From positions 335 to 10,757 of the forward strand of contig DBXG01000025.1 in the NCBI GenBank assembly GCA_002309215.1: a DNA stretch of 10,423 nt, read 5' to 3'. Shown here one piece after another: positions 1 through 6,444 of the stretch; position 1 is the first letter of the stretch, and each line of letters begins with the position of its first letter. The notes under the pieces are model-generated. The model was not told the DNA's origin. It did no database searches and was given only the letters and a program-made list of their open reading frames with translations. This DNA comes from Alphaproteobacteria bacterium UBA1218. GTDB taxonomy: Bacteria > Pseudomonadota > Alphaproteobacteria > Rs-D84. The translations under genes and the position numbers were made by a program.

Positions 1-130
1 GGACAGAACCAAATTCAATTCCTGTTTCTAAGTGGTTATAATCTATTTCAGGTATAGTTTGGAACAATTCAAAAACCACTTCTTTACCTATTATCATATC
101 TATACCTTTTTGTTTATTTTGTTTTGACAT
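1..130 (-). CDS. Unidentified protein, 5' part only (runs off window start)
   Basis: The reading frame starts at an ATG whose first base is 130 and stays open to the window edge, giving 43 codons (starts MSKQNKQKGIDMIIGKEVVF). The ATG overlaps the last 17 bases of the upstream ankyrin gene in another frame, and AAGG lies 6 nt before it, which suggests translational coupling. A second in-frame ATG (codon 12, first base 97) also has AAAAAGG upstream, so the true start could be either. Too little is present to assign a family. By position it is the third gene of the cassette started by the promoter near 1200. Confidence 0.55.
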   Translation of the reverse strand, partial: MSKQNKQKGIDMIIGKEVVFELFQTIPEIDYNHLETGIEFGSV

Positions 131-596
131 TGGCATCCTTAACTTTCTCTGCCACAGGATTTTTAACCTTGGCATAAAGGTAAGAATAAAGCATGGCCTT
201 GATTTTTTCTGGACTATGGTTTGCGATATCAAAAACATTTTCACCTTTGGCATTCTTTTTATCGAAATCTATCTTACAATTATCTAACAAATATCTTAAT
301 AGATCACAGTACGTCTCTACACGAATAGATGCCGTTTCTACAACATACATGATGCAAGTATTTCCTTTATCATCTTGGGTATTAACATCTGCTCCTTGTT
401 TAACCAAATATTCAACAGCATTTTGCTTCCCCCATGCACAAGCAGCTATCAACGGTGTCAATCCTTTCTTATCTTGTGCATTTATATCAGATAAGCCTTT
501 TAAAAAGGCCTCTATTAATATATCGTCTCCATACCCAAATATCGAACTATACAAGAACGGAAGACGATTGTTTTTGCTGTTTTTATTTTCTGTCAT
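114..596 (-). CDS. Short ankyrin-repeat protein
   Basis: A 160-aa protein with about three ankyrin repeats. The clearest is residues 43-75 (KKGLTPLIAACAWG, then VEYLVKQGADVNTQD), followed by a looser one at 76-112 with a longer inter-helix stretch and a partial one at 115-141 (AKGENVFDIA). Residues 11-42 may be a degenerate N-terminal cap. Ankyrin repeats bind protein partners and have no catalytic role, so a partner cannot be named. There is no signal peptide or membrane segment. The C-terminus (142-160) is lysine-rich. The start is supported by AAAAAAGGA 7-8 nt upstream. The gene lies 26 bp after the 177-aa gene and overlaps the next gene by 17 bp, so the three probably form one operon. The family assignment is firm; the function is unknown. 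Confidence 0.85.
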   Translation of the reverse strand: MTENKNSKNNRLPFLYSSIFGYGDDILIEAFLKGLSDINAQDKKGLTPLIAACAWGKQNAVEYLVKQGADVNTQDDKGNTCIMYVVETASIRVETYCDLLRYLLDNCKIDFDKKNAKGENVFDIANHSPEKIKAMLYSYLYAKVKNPVAEKVKDANVKTK

Positions 597-616
597 TTTT
601 ACAATCCTTTTTTATT
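597..616 (-). repeat. Duplicated 20-bp leader, copy in front of the ankyrin gene
   Basis: The 20 bases immediately before the ATG of the ankyrin gene (minus strand AATAAAAAAGGATTGTAAAA) are identical to those immediately before the GTG of the upstream gene at 1157-1176. They contain the ribosome-binding sequence AAAAAAGGA. Confidence 0.85.
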
Positions 617-622
617 TTTATA

Positions 623-1156
623 TTATCTTACAAGATTTATCTCTTCTGTTTTTTTGTTTAACATTTCAACCAATTTAGATGGATATTTTCCTGTATTAAC
701 TGGCCAAATTTGCTTTCCTTGTTTATTTACAACACAGTCTTTTTTGGTCAATTTCTCCACAAGAACAACCGAAAATACTACCTTAAATACCAAAGGCATA
801 TCTTTACTATTTTGTGGTAAAACTGAATCATAACGCCAATCAAAACCACGAAAATTTTTTGTCATATACACATCAATATCCTGCTTATACATCAAAGAAT
901 CCATTACATAAAAATCAAATTTATCTGTTGTATAATCACATAACTTGAGATAATTACCAGACACCACAGGTGCATCAACATTGTAAAGTTCAACGACACG
1001 AGCCAGCCTTACCAATGGGCACGCTTCACGAATATCAAAGATTTGTTTTGCCAAACCTTTAAACAAGACTGATGCCGAACTAAATTTAACTTTTTTATAA
1101 ATGGCGCTACCACAATCATTACGAATTTCATATCTAACCATTGATTTAATGTTCAC
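623..1156 (-). CDS. Hypothetical protein, first gene of accessory cassette
   Basis: A 177-aa protein I do not recognise. It has no clear signal peptide or membrane segment and few low-complexity stretches. Hydrophobic beta-like stretches (PLVFKVVFSVVLVEKL, about residues 121-136) and scattered aromatic residues suggest a folded soluble domain. The GTG start is chosen because the 20 bases before it are identical to those before the neighbouring ankyrin gene, placing AAAAAAGGA at the same distance. An in-frame ATG five codons later (first base 1141) is the alternative. A strong promoter lies about 30 bp upstream. It ends 26 bp before the ankyrin gene, so the two are probably co-transcribed and may act together, but nothing in the sequence names a function. 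Confidence 0.75.
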   Translation of the reverse strand: MNIKSMVRYEIRNDCGSAIYKKVKFSSASVLFKGLAKQIFDIREACPLVRLARVVELYNVDAPVVSGNYLKLCDYTTDKFDFYVMDSLMYKQDIDVYMTKNFRGFDWRYDSVLPQNSKDMPLVFKVVFSVVLVEKLTKKDCVVNKQGKQIWPVNTGKYPSKLVEMLNKKTEEINLVR

Positions 1157-1176
1157 TTTTACAATCCTTTTTTATT
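1157..1176 (-). repeat. Duplicated 20-bp leader, copy in front of the 177-aa gene
   Basis: This is the second copy of the leader found at 597-616. It abuts the GTG start codon here and the ATG there, so the repeat is in register with translation initiation in both genes. Confidence 0.85.
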
Positions 1177-1185
1177 CTGCCGAGA

Positions 1186-1213
1186 ATTGTACACCAAACA
1201 AAACAATTGTCAA
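1186..1213 (-). promoter_or_regulatory. Sigma70-type promoter of the accessory cassette
   Basis: On the minus strand a perfect -35 (TTGACA, 1208-1213) is followed by a 16-bp spacer and a near-consensus -10 (TACAAT, 1186-1191). It lies just after the stop codon of the aspartate kinase gene and would give a 5' leader of roughly 20-25 nt before the GTG at 1156. It makes the 177-aa gene, ankyrin gene and following gene a transcription unit separate from the kinase cluster. Confidence 0.75.
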
Positions 1214-1215
1214 GT

Positions 1216-1950
1216 TTATTTTTGTCTTACACCTGCAACCAAGGTTCCAATGTCGTTTAGGGTAAATGTTCCACGAACACGAACCGGGATATTATGTTTT
1301 TGTGCCGTCATAACGCTGCGTGGATGCAATACTTTGGCGCCATTATTTGCCATTTTCAGCATATCATCATAAGATACAAAATCTAATTTCTTGGCATCTT
1401 TAACAACATTTGGGTCTGCATCATAAACACCATCAACATCAGTATAAATATCGCAATAATCTGCACCAATCGCAGCTGCAATCGCAACAGCAGATGTATC
1501 AGAACCTTCACGCCCCAAGGTAGTGATTTCTTTATTATACGTTATGCCCTGAAATCCGGCAACAACCGGAACAACACCTTTGGACAAATCATACCAAATC
1601 GGTGCGGTGATATATTTTATTTTTGCATCACCAAAGTTTTCATCCGTCCATATTCCCATTTGCAAGGCATTATAACTGCAAGCTTTACAACCAATTGAAT
1701 TTAATGCCATAGCAACCAAAGCAACCGAAGTCATTTCGCCAGTTGCCAACAAAGCATCCATATCGCGTAAATTTGGTTTATCTGTAATTTGGTGTGCCAG
1801 ATTTGTCAGCGCGTTTGTAGTTTTACCCATAGCAGAAACAACAACCACGACATCTGCGGTTTCACGCTGATTTGCTATGATTTTTGCTACATTTTTTATT
1901 TTATCGATATCAGCGACCGAGGTTCCGCCGAATTTCATAACTATTTTCAT
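1216..1950 (-). CDS. Aspartate kinase, catalytic domain only (no ACT domains)
   Basis: Aspartokinase phosphorylates L-aspartate with ATP, the first step toward lysine, diaminopimelate, threonine and methionine. The 244-aa protein shows the amino-acid-kinase fold: KFGGTS (residues 6-11), SAMGKTT (39-45), GE (71-72), GFQG (132-135), TTLGREGSDTSA (143-154), YTDVDGVYDADP (169-180) and GAKVLHPRS (204-212). It stops at GTLVAGVRQK, about where the two regulatory ACT domains begin in usual enzymes of 400 residues or more. The sequence downstream is a promoter and an unrelated gene, with no ACT remnant. The start is the ATG preceded by AAAGGG at 8 nt; an upstream TTG would leave that sequence inside the gene. 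It lies 29 bp after rlmE. Without ACT domains, feedback inhibition by lysine or threonine is not expected unless a separate subunit exists (inference). Confidence 0.9.
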   Translation of the reverse strand: MKIVMKFGGTSVADIDKIKNVAKIIANQRETADVVVVVSAMGKTTNALTNLAHQITDKPNLRDMDALLATGEMTSVALVAMALNSIGCKACSYNALQMGIWTDENFGDAKIKYITAPIWYDLSKGVVPVVAGFQGITYNKEITTLGREGSDTSAVAIAAAIGADYCDIYTDVDGVYDADPNVVKDAKKLDFVSYDDMLKMANNGAKVLHPRSVMTAQKHNIPVRVRGTFTLNDIGTLVAGVRQK

Positions 1951-1958
1951 TACCATTG

Positions 1959-1964
1959 CCCTTT
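1959..1964 (-). promoter_or_regulatory. Ribosome-binding site fixing the aspartate kinase start
   Basis: AAAGGG on the minus strand lies 8 nt before the ATG at 1950. It is only 2 nt from the other ATG two codons upstream, which makes the start giving MKIVMKFGGTS the better choice; that start also matches the family's N-terminus. Confidence 0.65.
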
Positions 1965-1979
1965 GGCACAATAAACAAC

Positions 1980-2639
1980 CTAGCCCCTGAACCCCATGGC
2001 AACGATAAACATTTCCACAGAATCTTTTCGTGAGGCTGGCGGTTTAATATGATGAACCGTCTCAAAATGTTCTTTGATTTGTTTCAGCAAATCGTTCGTC
2101 GTCCCCCCCGTAAAAGATTTAGCAATAAACGTCCCCCCGTTTTTCAATGCGCGAATTGCAAAATCCAGCGCATATTCCAACAAAACCATTTGACGAATAT
2201 GGTCTGTTTTTTTATGTCCAACAGTATTTGGCGCCATATCAGACATAACCACATCTGCGGTACCTTGACCTGCTTCTTCATGCGATAAATTTAATTTATC
2301 TTCCAACCAGACCAATGCTTCATCAGTTGTAAAATCGCCCTGATAAAACTCTACATTATTGATTGGTTTGATTTCCAACAAATCCATCGCGAATATCTTA
2401 GAATTTGGATATTTACGCGCAACATATTGCGACCAAGAACCAGGCGCAGCGCCCAAATCAACAACAACCTGACCATTACGAAAGAAATGATATTTTTCAT
2501 CCATTTCGATAATCTTGAAAGCCGCGCGTGCACGATAACCCTCTTTCTGCGCCTTGGCAACGTACGGATCAGATGCCTGACGTTGAATCCAAGCCACCGA
2601 TGATTTATGCGCAGCAATCTTTTTGTTCAGGATTTTCAT
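1980..2639 (-). CDS. rlmE: 23S rRNA (uridine-2'-O-)methyltransferase RlmE (FtsJ/RrmJ)
   Basis: RlmE uses S-adenosylmethionine to methylate the 2'-O of a uridine in the peptidyl-transferase A-loop of 23S rRNA (U2552 in E. coli) late in 50S assembly. The 219-aa protein has the family layout: N-terminal RNA-contacting stretch with EGYRARAAFKI (33-43), SAM motif VVVDLGAAPGSWSQ (58-71), acidic D86, SDMAPN (133-138) and AKSF (173-176). The catalytic tetrad K-D-K-E maps to K42, D134, K174 and E209. Length matches the family (about 200-220). No good ribosome-binding sequence precedes the ATG; the 9-bp gap after the M-domain gene suggests translation by coupling. It is followed by the aspartate kinase. 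Confidence 0.95.
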   Translation of the reverse strand: MKILNKKIAAHKSSVAWIQRQASDPYVAKAQKEGYRARAAFKIIEMDEKYHFFRNGQVVVDLGAAPGSWSQYVARKYPNSKIFAMDLLEIKPINNVEFYQGDFTTDEALVWLEDKLNLSHEEAGQGTADVVMSDMAPNTVGHKKTDHIRQMVLLEYALDFAIRALKNGGTFIAKSFTGGTTNDLLKQIKEHFETVHHIKPPASRKDSVEMFIVAMGFRG

Positions 2640-2648
2640 ACCAATAAA

Positions 2649-3134
2649 CTAGGCCTGACCACCGTTTTTCAATTTTTCCATTACAGCTTCCATGCCGCCC
2701 ATTTTCTGAATCATAGCCATTTGCTGTTTCATTTTCAGGTATTGTTTAATCATGTGTTCTACTTCGCGAACAGTACAACCTGCTGTTTCAGCAATACGCG
2801 TCTTGGCATTTGCGAATATTTTTTCTGGATCTGCACGTTCTACTGCTGTCATCGCTTCTAATATCTTAATCTGGGCATCAACGCTGCCATCTGCTATTTT
2901 TTCCTTCATAGCATTCACAGCATCTTTCATACCTGGAACCATTTTCAACAGACCGCTAAAATTGCTCATCTTTTTAATCTGTTTCAACTGAGCCAGCATA
3001 TCATTCATATCGAACTGACCCGCCATCATACGTTGTGCAGTTTCTTTCATACCAGATGGCATTTTAGCTGCTTCTTGTTCCAAATCAGCATTTTCTTGTT
3101 CTGCTAATTTTTTCTTTTTTCCAAATCCAAACAT
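2649..3134 (-). CDS. Stand-alone SRP54/Ffh M-domain protein (no NG GTPase domain)
   Basis: The 161-aa protein aligns by eye to the C-terminal M domain of Ffh, the signal recognition particle protein. Visible features are AQRMMAGQFDMNDMLAQLKQ (33-52), SGLLKMVPGM (60-69), a methionine-rich helix and a basic RNA-binding helix-turn-helix region (110-128), ending in MKQQMAMIQKMGGM (135-148). Full Ffh is about 450 residues; the GTPase NG domain of roughly 295 residues is absent and is replaced by a short basic and acidic tail starting MFGFGKKKK, which resembles the start of some FtsY receptors. The start is fixed by AAGGGAGA 6 nt upstream. The gene upstream shows no NG remnant, so this is not a fresh truncation. 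It may bind SRP RNA, signal peptides or ribosomal components. Whether a full Ffh exists elsewhere cannot be seen. Confidence 0.85.
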   Translation of the reverse strand: MFGFGKKKKLAEQENADLEQEAAKMPSGMKETAQRMMAGQFDMNDMLAQLKQIKKMSNFSGLLKMVPGMKDAVNAMKEKIADGSVDAQIKILEAMTAVERADPEKIFANAKTRIAETAGCTVREVEHMIKQYLKMKQQMAMIQKMGGMEAVMEKLKNGGQA

Positions 3135-3140
3135 ACGGTA

Positions 3141-3148
3141 TCTCCCTT
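3141..3148 (-). promoter_or_regulatory. Strong ribosome-binding site of the M-domain gene
   Basis: AAGGGAGA on the minus strand lies 6 nt before the ATG at 3134 and within the 22-bp gap after the 115-aa gene. It fixes the start at MFGFGKKKK and shows that the M-domain protein is translated on its own, not as part of a longer Ffh. Confidence 0.75.
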
Positions 3149-3156
3149 GGTCACCA

Positions 3157-3504
3157 CTATTTATATTGTTTTTCTTGCATCTTTTTTTGCAAACCATAAA
3201 TTTTTACAATTTGCAACGATCTACGTATTGATTCTGCTTCTGATTTGTCTTTTGTTGCCAAAGCTTTCTTTAAATCACCATTTTTAGCGATTGCCTGATT
3301 AATCACATTTGTGTTTGTTTGGAACTCTGCATATGTAATAATTCTTTTTTGTAGCCAATAGTTTTTTATAATTTGCATTGATTTACGTATTGATGCTACT
3401 TCTGCCTTATCCATTACCGACAAAATAGTTCTTAAATCGCCATTTTTGATAATTGCGTTACGAAATGCATTTACATGTTTTAAATATTCTGAATGTGTAA
3501 TCAT
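3157..3504 (-). CDS. Hypothetical protein made of two tandem 53-residue repeats
   Basis: A 115-aa protein of unknown function consisting almost entirely of one duplicated unit: residues 2-54 (ITHSEYLKH... ending LQKR) and 56-108 (ITYAEFQTN... ending LQKK). Shared positions include IxKNGDL, DKxExxSIRxSxQIxK and YxLQK. It is rich in lysine and predicted-helical stretches, has no signal peptide, membrane segment or cysteines, and is probably cytoplasmic. The start has AAGGAG 6 nt upstream, the best ribosome-binding site of the cluster. It lies 44 bp after uvrA and 22 bp before the M-domain gene, so it probably leads that operon. A nucleic-acid-binding or RNP role would fit the basic charge and the neighbours, but this is a guess. 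Confidence 0.8.
   Translation of the reverse strand: MITHSEYLKHVNAFRNAIIKNGDLRTILSVMDKAEVASIRKSMQIIKNYWLQKRIITYAEFQTNTNVINQAIAKNGDLKKALATKDKSEAESIRRSLQIVKIYGLQKKMQEKQYK
3181..3501 (-). repeat. Two 159-bp coding units at a 162-bp period
   Basis: The two halves of the 115-aa gene (3343-3501 and 3181-3339) encode the same 53-residue unit with one residue between them. Similarity remains visible in DNA: on the plus strand ATTTACGTATTGATGCTACT near 3380 matches GATCTACGTATTGATTCTGC near 3217. The duplication is therefore internal to this gene and moderately diverged. Confidence 0.8.
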
Positions 3505-3545
3505 TTTTTTCTCCTTGTATTGTTGATTGTTAACTTACCCCAGAT

Positions 3546-3574
3546 ATATTACTTATTTTTTCCGGGCTTGTCCA
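3546..3574 (-). promoter_or_regulatory. Possible promoter of the 115-aa / M-domain / rlmE / kinase cluster
   Basis: On the minus strand TGGACA (3569-3574) lies 17 bp before TAATAT (3546-3551), overlapping the end of uvrA. It would start RNA about 35 nt before the 115-aa start codon. The -35 is a good match and the -10 a moderate one. Read-through from uvrA is also possible because no terminator is seen in the 44-bp gap. Confidence 0.4.
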
Positions 3575-6407
3575 GATACTTTTTCAGATATTGTCCAGTC
3601 AAAGAATTCGGATTTTGTGCAACATCTTCTGGGGTTCCAACTGCAATAATTTGACCGCCACCAGCGCCACCACTAGGTCCCAAATCAATAATCCAATCTG
3701 CTGTTTTGATAACTTCCAAATTGTGCTCTATAACAATTACTGTATTACCAGCATCAACCAATTCGTGCAAAACAGATAATAAAGATTTTATATCCTCGAA
3801 ATGCAAACCTGTGGTTGGTTCGTCCAATATATATATAGTTTGACCAGTACTGCGTGCAGCCAATTCTTTGGACAATTTTATACGCTGGGCTTCGCCACCC
3901 GATAAATCAAGCGAACTTTGTCCCAATTTGATATAATCCAAACCGACACGTTTTAACAATTCCAATTTACGCGCAATTTGTGGGACATTTATAAAGAATC
4001 TGTATGCTTCTTCCACAGTCATATTCAACACATCAGCAATAGACTTACCTTTGTATTTAACAGCCAAAGTTTCATCATTATAGCGCTGACCATGACATTT
4101 ATCGCATTCAACATAAATATCAGCCAAGAAATTCATTTCTATTTTTATTTGACCATCACCCTGACACGCTTCGCATCGACCACCTTTGACGTTAAAAGAA
4201 AAACGACCAGCATCATATCCACGTGCTTTGGCTTCTGGTAAATTTGCAAAGAAATCACGAATATTATTAAACACACCAACATAAGTTGCAGGATTACTGC
4301 GCGGACTGCGCCCGATTGGCGATTGGTCAATATCGACAACCTTGTCTATATTTTCCAGACCGCGAATTATATCATGCGCGCCAGTTTCTAATTTAGAATT
4401 ATATAATGCACGCATAATTGCAGGATATAACGTACTCAATAACAAAGTTGATTTTCCAGAACCAGAAACACCAGTCAAAGCAATAAACTTACCAAGCGGA
4501 AAATCTACAGTAATATTTTTCAGATTATTTTCACGTGCGCCTTCGATTCTTATGAATTTGCCATTACCAGTTCTGCGCTTTGTTGGAACATCTATTTTGC
4601 GTTTACCAGACAAATATTGTCCTGTCAAAGAATCAGGATTTTTTATAACTTGCGCTGGTGTTCCTGCTGCAACAACATTTCCACCATTTATACCTGCGCC
4701 ACGACCAATATCAACCAAATAATCTGCCTGACGCATCATATCTTCGTCGTGTTCCACGACCAACACAGAATTATCTTTGTCACGCAACATTTTTAATGTA
4801 TCAATCAATTTATCATTATCGCTTTGATGCAAACCAATTGACGGTTCATCTAACACATATAAAACACCAGACAAACCACTGCCAATCTGCGATGCCAATC
4901 TTATACGTTGGGCTTCACCGCCCGATAAAGTTCCAGCCATACGCGACATAGTCAAATAACCCAAACCAACATTTTTCAGAAAATACAAACGCGATGTGAT
5001 TTCACGTAAAATCATAGTAGCGATTTCATTTTCTTTCTGGGTCAAATGATTTGGCAAATCTTGAAACCAATTCAACGAATCGTCCACAGACATATCGCAA
5101 ACATCCATAATATCACAGCCATTTATCTTTATACACAACGCCTGAATATTTAATCGTTTACCATGGCACACAGGACATGTTTTTTCAGATTGGTATTTAG
5201 ACAATTCTGTTCGCATTGAATCTGATTCAGATTCACGCAATCTGCGTTCAAGATTTGGTATAACACCTTCAAACGGTTTTTCATACACAAAGCCGTTCCA
5301 ATTTATTTTCACAGGTTCATCGCCTGTTCCATATAACACAATATTTTTTTCTTTATCAGACAAAGTATGCCAAGGTTTAGATAATGGAATTTTATATTTT
5401 TTATGCAGAGCATCCATTACATTTTCATACTGGCTTAGCATACCACCACGTGACCAAGGCGCAATTGCACCGCCCAATATAGATTTTGTTGGATCTGGCA
5501 CAACCAAATCTGGCGAAACATTTAATTGTACACCTAAACCATCACATGCACTACACGCACCTAATGGCGCATTAAAAGAAAATAAACGCGGTTCAATTTT
5601 TGGAACAGTAAAACCACTAACTGGACAAGCATATTCCTGGGAATATAAAGAGTCTTCATTTGTATCTAATCTGCGAACAATTACCGCACCAGGAACCAAA
5701 CGCAAAGCCGCTTCAAATGAAGAATATAATCTGGATCGAAACTCTTCTGCCTCATCACCAACTAAATCATTATCAGGCATTGCAACCCTGTCAATTATAA
5801 CAAAAATATTATGCTTTTTATTTTTATCTAATGCTGGAACAGATGCCAAATCATATAAAACACCATCAACAATAGCGCGCTGATAACCCTGCTTTATCAA
5901 AAAAGCAATTTCTTTTTTATATTCGCCCTTTCTTTCGCGAACCATCGGTGCCATTATGTAAAACTTTACACCATGTGGTATTTTCAGCGTCCAATCTACC
6001 ATTTCTGCAATAGTTTGTGATTTAATTGGCAATCCAGTCACTGGCGAATAAGGGAAACCTGTACGTGCCCACAACAAACGCAAATAATCATAAATCTCGG
6101 TCACAGTTCCGACTGTGGAACGCGGATTTTTTGATGTTGTTTTTTGTTCAATTGAAATAGCAGGCGATAAACCTTCGATTAAATCTACATCTGGTTTTTT
6201 CTGCATATCTAAAAATTGTCGTGCATAACTGGACAAAGATTCAACATATCGACGTTGCCCTTCGGCATATATTGTATTAAATGCCAATGATGATTTTCCA
6301 GAACCAGATACGCCAGTCAGCACCACCAATTTGTTTTTTGGCAGATCAACATCTATGTTCTTAAGATTGTTTTCGCGCGCACCGCGAATTTTTATAAATC
6401 CTGACAT
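3549..6407 (-). CDS. uvrA: Excinuclease ABC subunit A, UvrA
   Basis: UvrA is the damage-sensing dimeric ATPase of nucleotide excision repair; it scans DNA and loads UvrB. The 952-aa protein is full length with two ABC modules. Module 1 has Walker A GVSGSGKSS (32-40), signature LSGGEAQRIRLA (494-505) and Walker B VLYVLDEPS (515-523). Module 2 has Walker A GVSGSGKST (646-654), signature LSGGEAQRIKLS (835-846) and ILDEPTTGLH (860-869). Zinc ligands C745, C748, C768 and C771 are intact. In the first zinc region the second ligand is Ser264 (C261, S264, C285, C288), which I believe is common in alphaproteobacterial UvrA. CPVCHG lies at 411-416. The start has no clear ribosome-binding sequence. It lies 55 bp after the rodZ-type gene. 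Confidence 0.98.
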   Translation of the reverse strand: MSGFIKIRGARENNLKNIDVDLPKNKLVVLTGVSGSGKSSLAFNTIYAEGQRRYVESLSSYARQFLDMQKKPDVDLIEGLSPAISIEQKTTSKNPRSTVGTVTEIYDYLRLLWARTGFPYSPVTGLPIKSQTIAEMVDWTLKIPHGVKFYIMAPMVRERKGEYKKEIAFLIKQGYQRAIVDGVLYDLASVPALDKNKKHNIFVIIDRVAMPDNDLVGDEAEEFRSRLYSSFEAALRLVPGAVIVRRLDTNEDSLYSQEYACPVSGFTVPKIEPRLFSFNAPLGACSACDGLGVQLNVSPDLVVPDPTKSILGGAIAPWSRGGMLSQYENVMDALHKKYKIPLSKPWHTLSDKEKNIVLYGTGDEPVKINWNGFVYEKPFEGVIPNLERRLRESESDSMRTELSKYQSEKTCPVCHGKRLNIQALCIKINGCDIMDVCDMSVDDSLNWFQDLPNHLTQKENEIATMILREITSRLYFLKNVGLGYLTMSRMAGTLSGGEAQRIRLASQIGSGLSGVLYVLDEPSIGLHQSDNDKLIDTLKMLRDKDNSVLVVEHDEDMMRQADYLVDIGRGAGINGGNVVAAGTPAQVIKNPDSLTGQYLSGKRKIDVPTKRRTGNGKFIRIEGARENNLKNITVDFPLGKFIALTGVSGSGKSTLLLSTLYPAIMRALYNSKLETGAHDIIRGLENIDKVVDIDQSPIGRSPRSNPATYVGVFNNIRDFFANLPEAKARGYDAGRFSFNVKGGRCEACQGDGQIKIEMNFLADIYVECDKCHGQRYNDETLAVKYKGKSIADVLNMTVEEAYRFFINVPQIARKLELLKRVGLDYIKLGQSSLDLSGGEAQRIKLSKELAARSTGQTIYILDEPTTGLHFEDIKSLLSVLHELVDAGNTVIVIEHNLEVIKTADWIIDLGPSGGAGGGQIIAVGTPEDVAQNPNSLTGQYLKKYLDKPGKNK

Positions 6408-6416
6408 GGCTTTTAT

Positions 6417-6444
6417 AAAATAGTTCAGATTAAAGAAAATTCAA
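6417..6444 (-). promoter_or_regulatory. Possible uvrA promoter, near-leaderless
   Basis: On the minus strand TTGAAT (6439-6444) lies 16 bp before TATTTT (6417-6422), only 9 nt from the uvrA ATG. Transcription from it would leave a 5' leader of a few bases, which fits the absence of a ribosome-binding sequence. The AT-rich gap offers other -10 choices, so this is tentative. No alphaproteobacterial LexA box (GTTC, 7 bases, GTTC) is seen here. Confidence 0.35.

Noticed and set aside
193..678. Plus-strand frame of 161 codons opposite the ankyrin gene
   Set aside because: It is antisense to a clear ankyrin-repeat protein, has no ribosome-binding site, and its peptide has no domain character.
1951..1971. 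Longer aspartate kinase starting at TTG (MCQRAMV...)
   Set aside because: The extension contains the AAAGGG ribosome-binding site, and the family N-terminus begins at MKIVMKFGGTS.
3135..3197. 21-residue N-terminal extension of the M-domain protein
   Set aside because: It overlaps the end of the 115-aa gene and contains the ribosome-binding site AAGGGAGA.
3157..3504. The 115-aa gene as a decayed Ffh NG domain, making a broken ffh
   Set aside because: It has no G-motifs (no GxxGxGKT, no DTAGR-like stretch) and is an intact two-unit repeat with its own strong ribosome-binding site.
4342..4722. Plus-strand frame of 126 codons opposite uvrA
   Set aside because: It mirrors the UvrA module 2 Walker A region on the other strand; the UvrA reading is unambiguous.
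5616..5624. Ser264 replacing a zinc-ligand cysteine in UvrA as a sign of loss of function
   Set aside because: A Cys-x-x-Ser form at this place is, to my knowledge, usual in alphaproteobacterial UvrA; the zinc site that contacts DNA in module 2 is intact.
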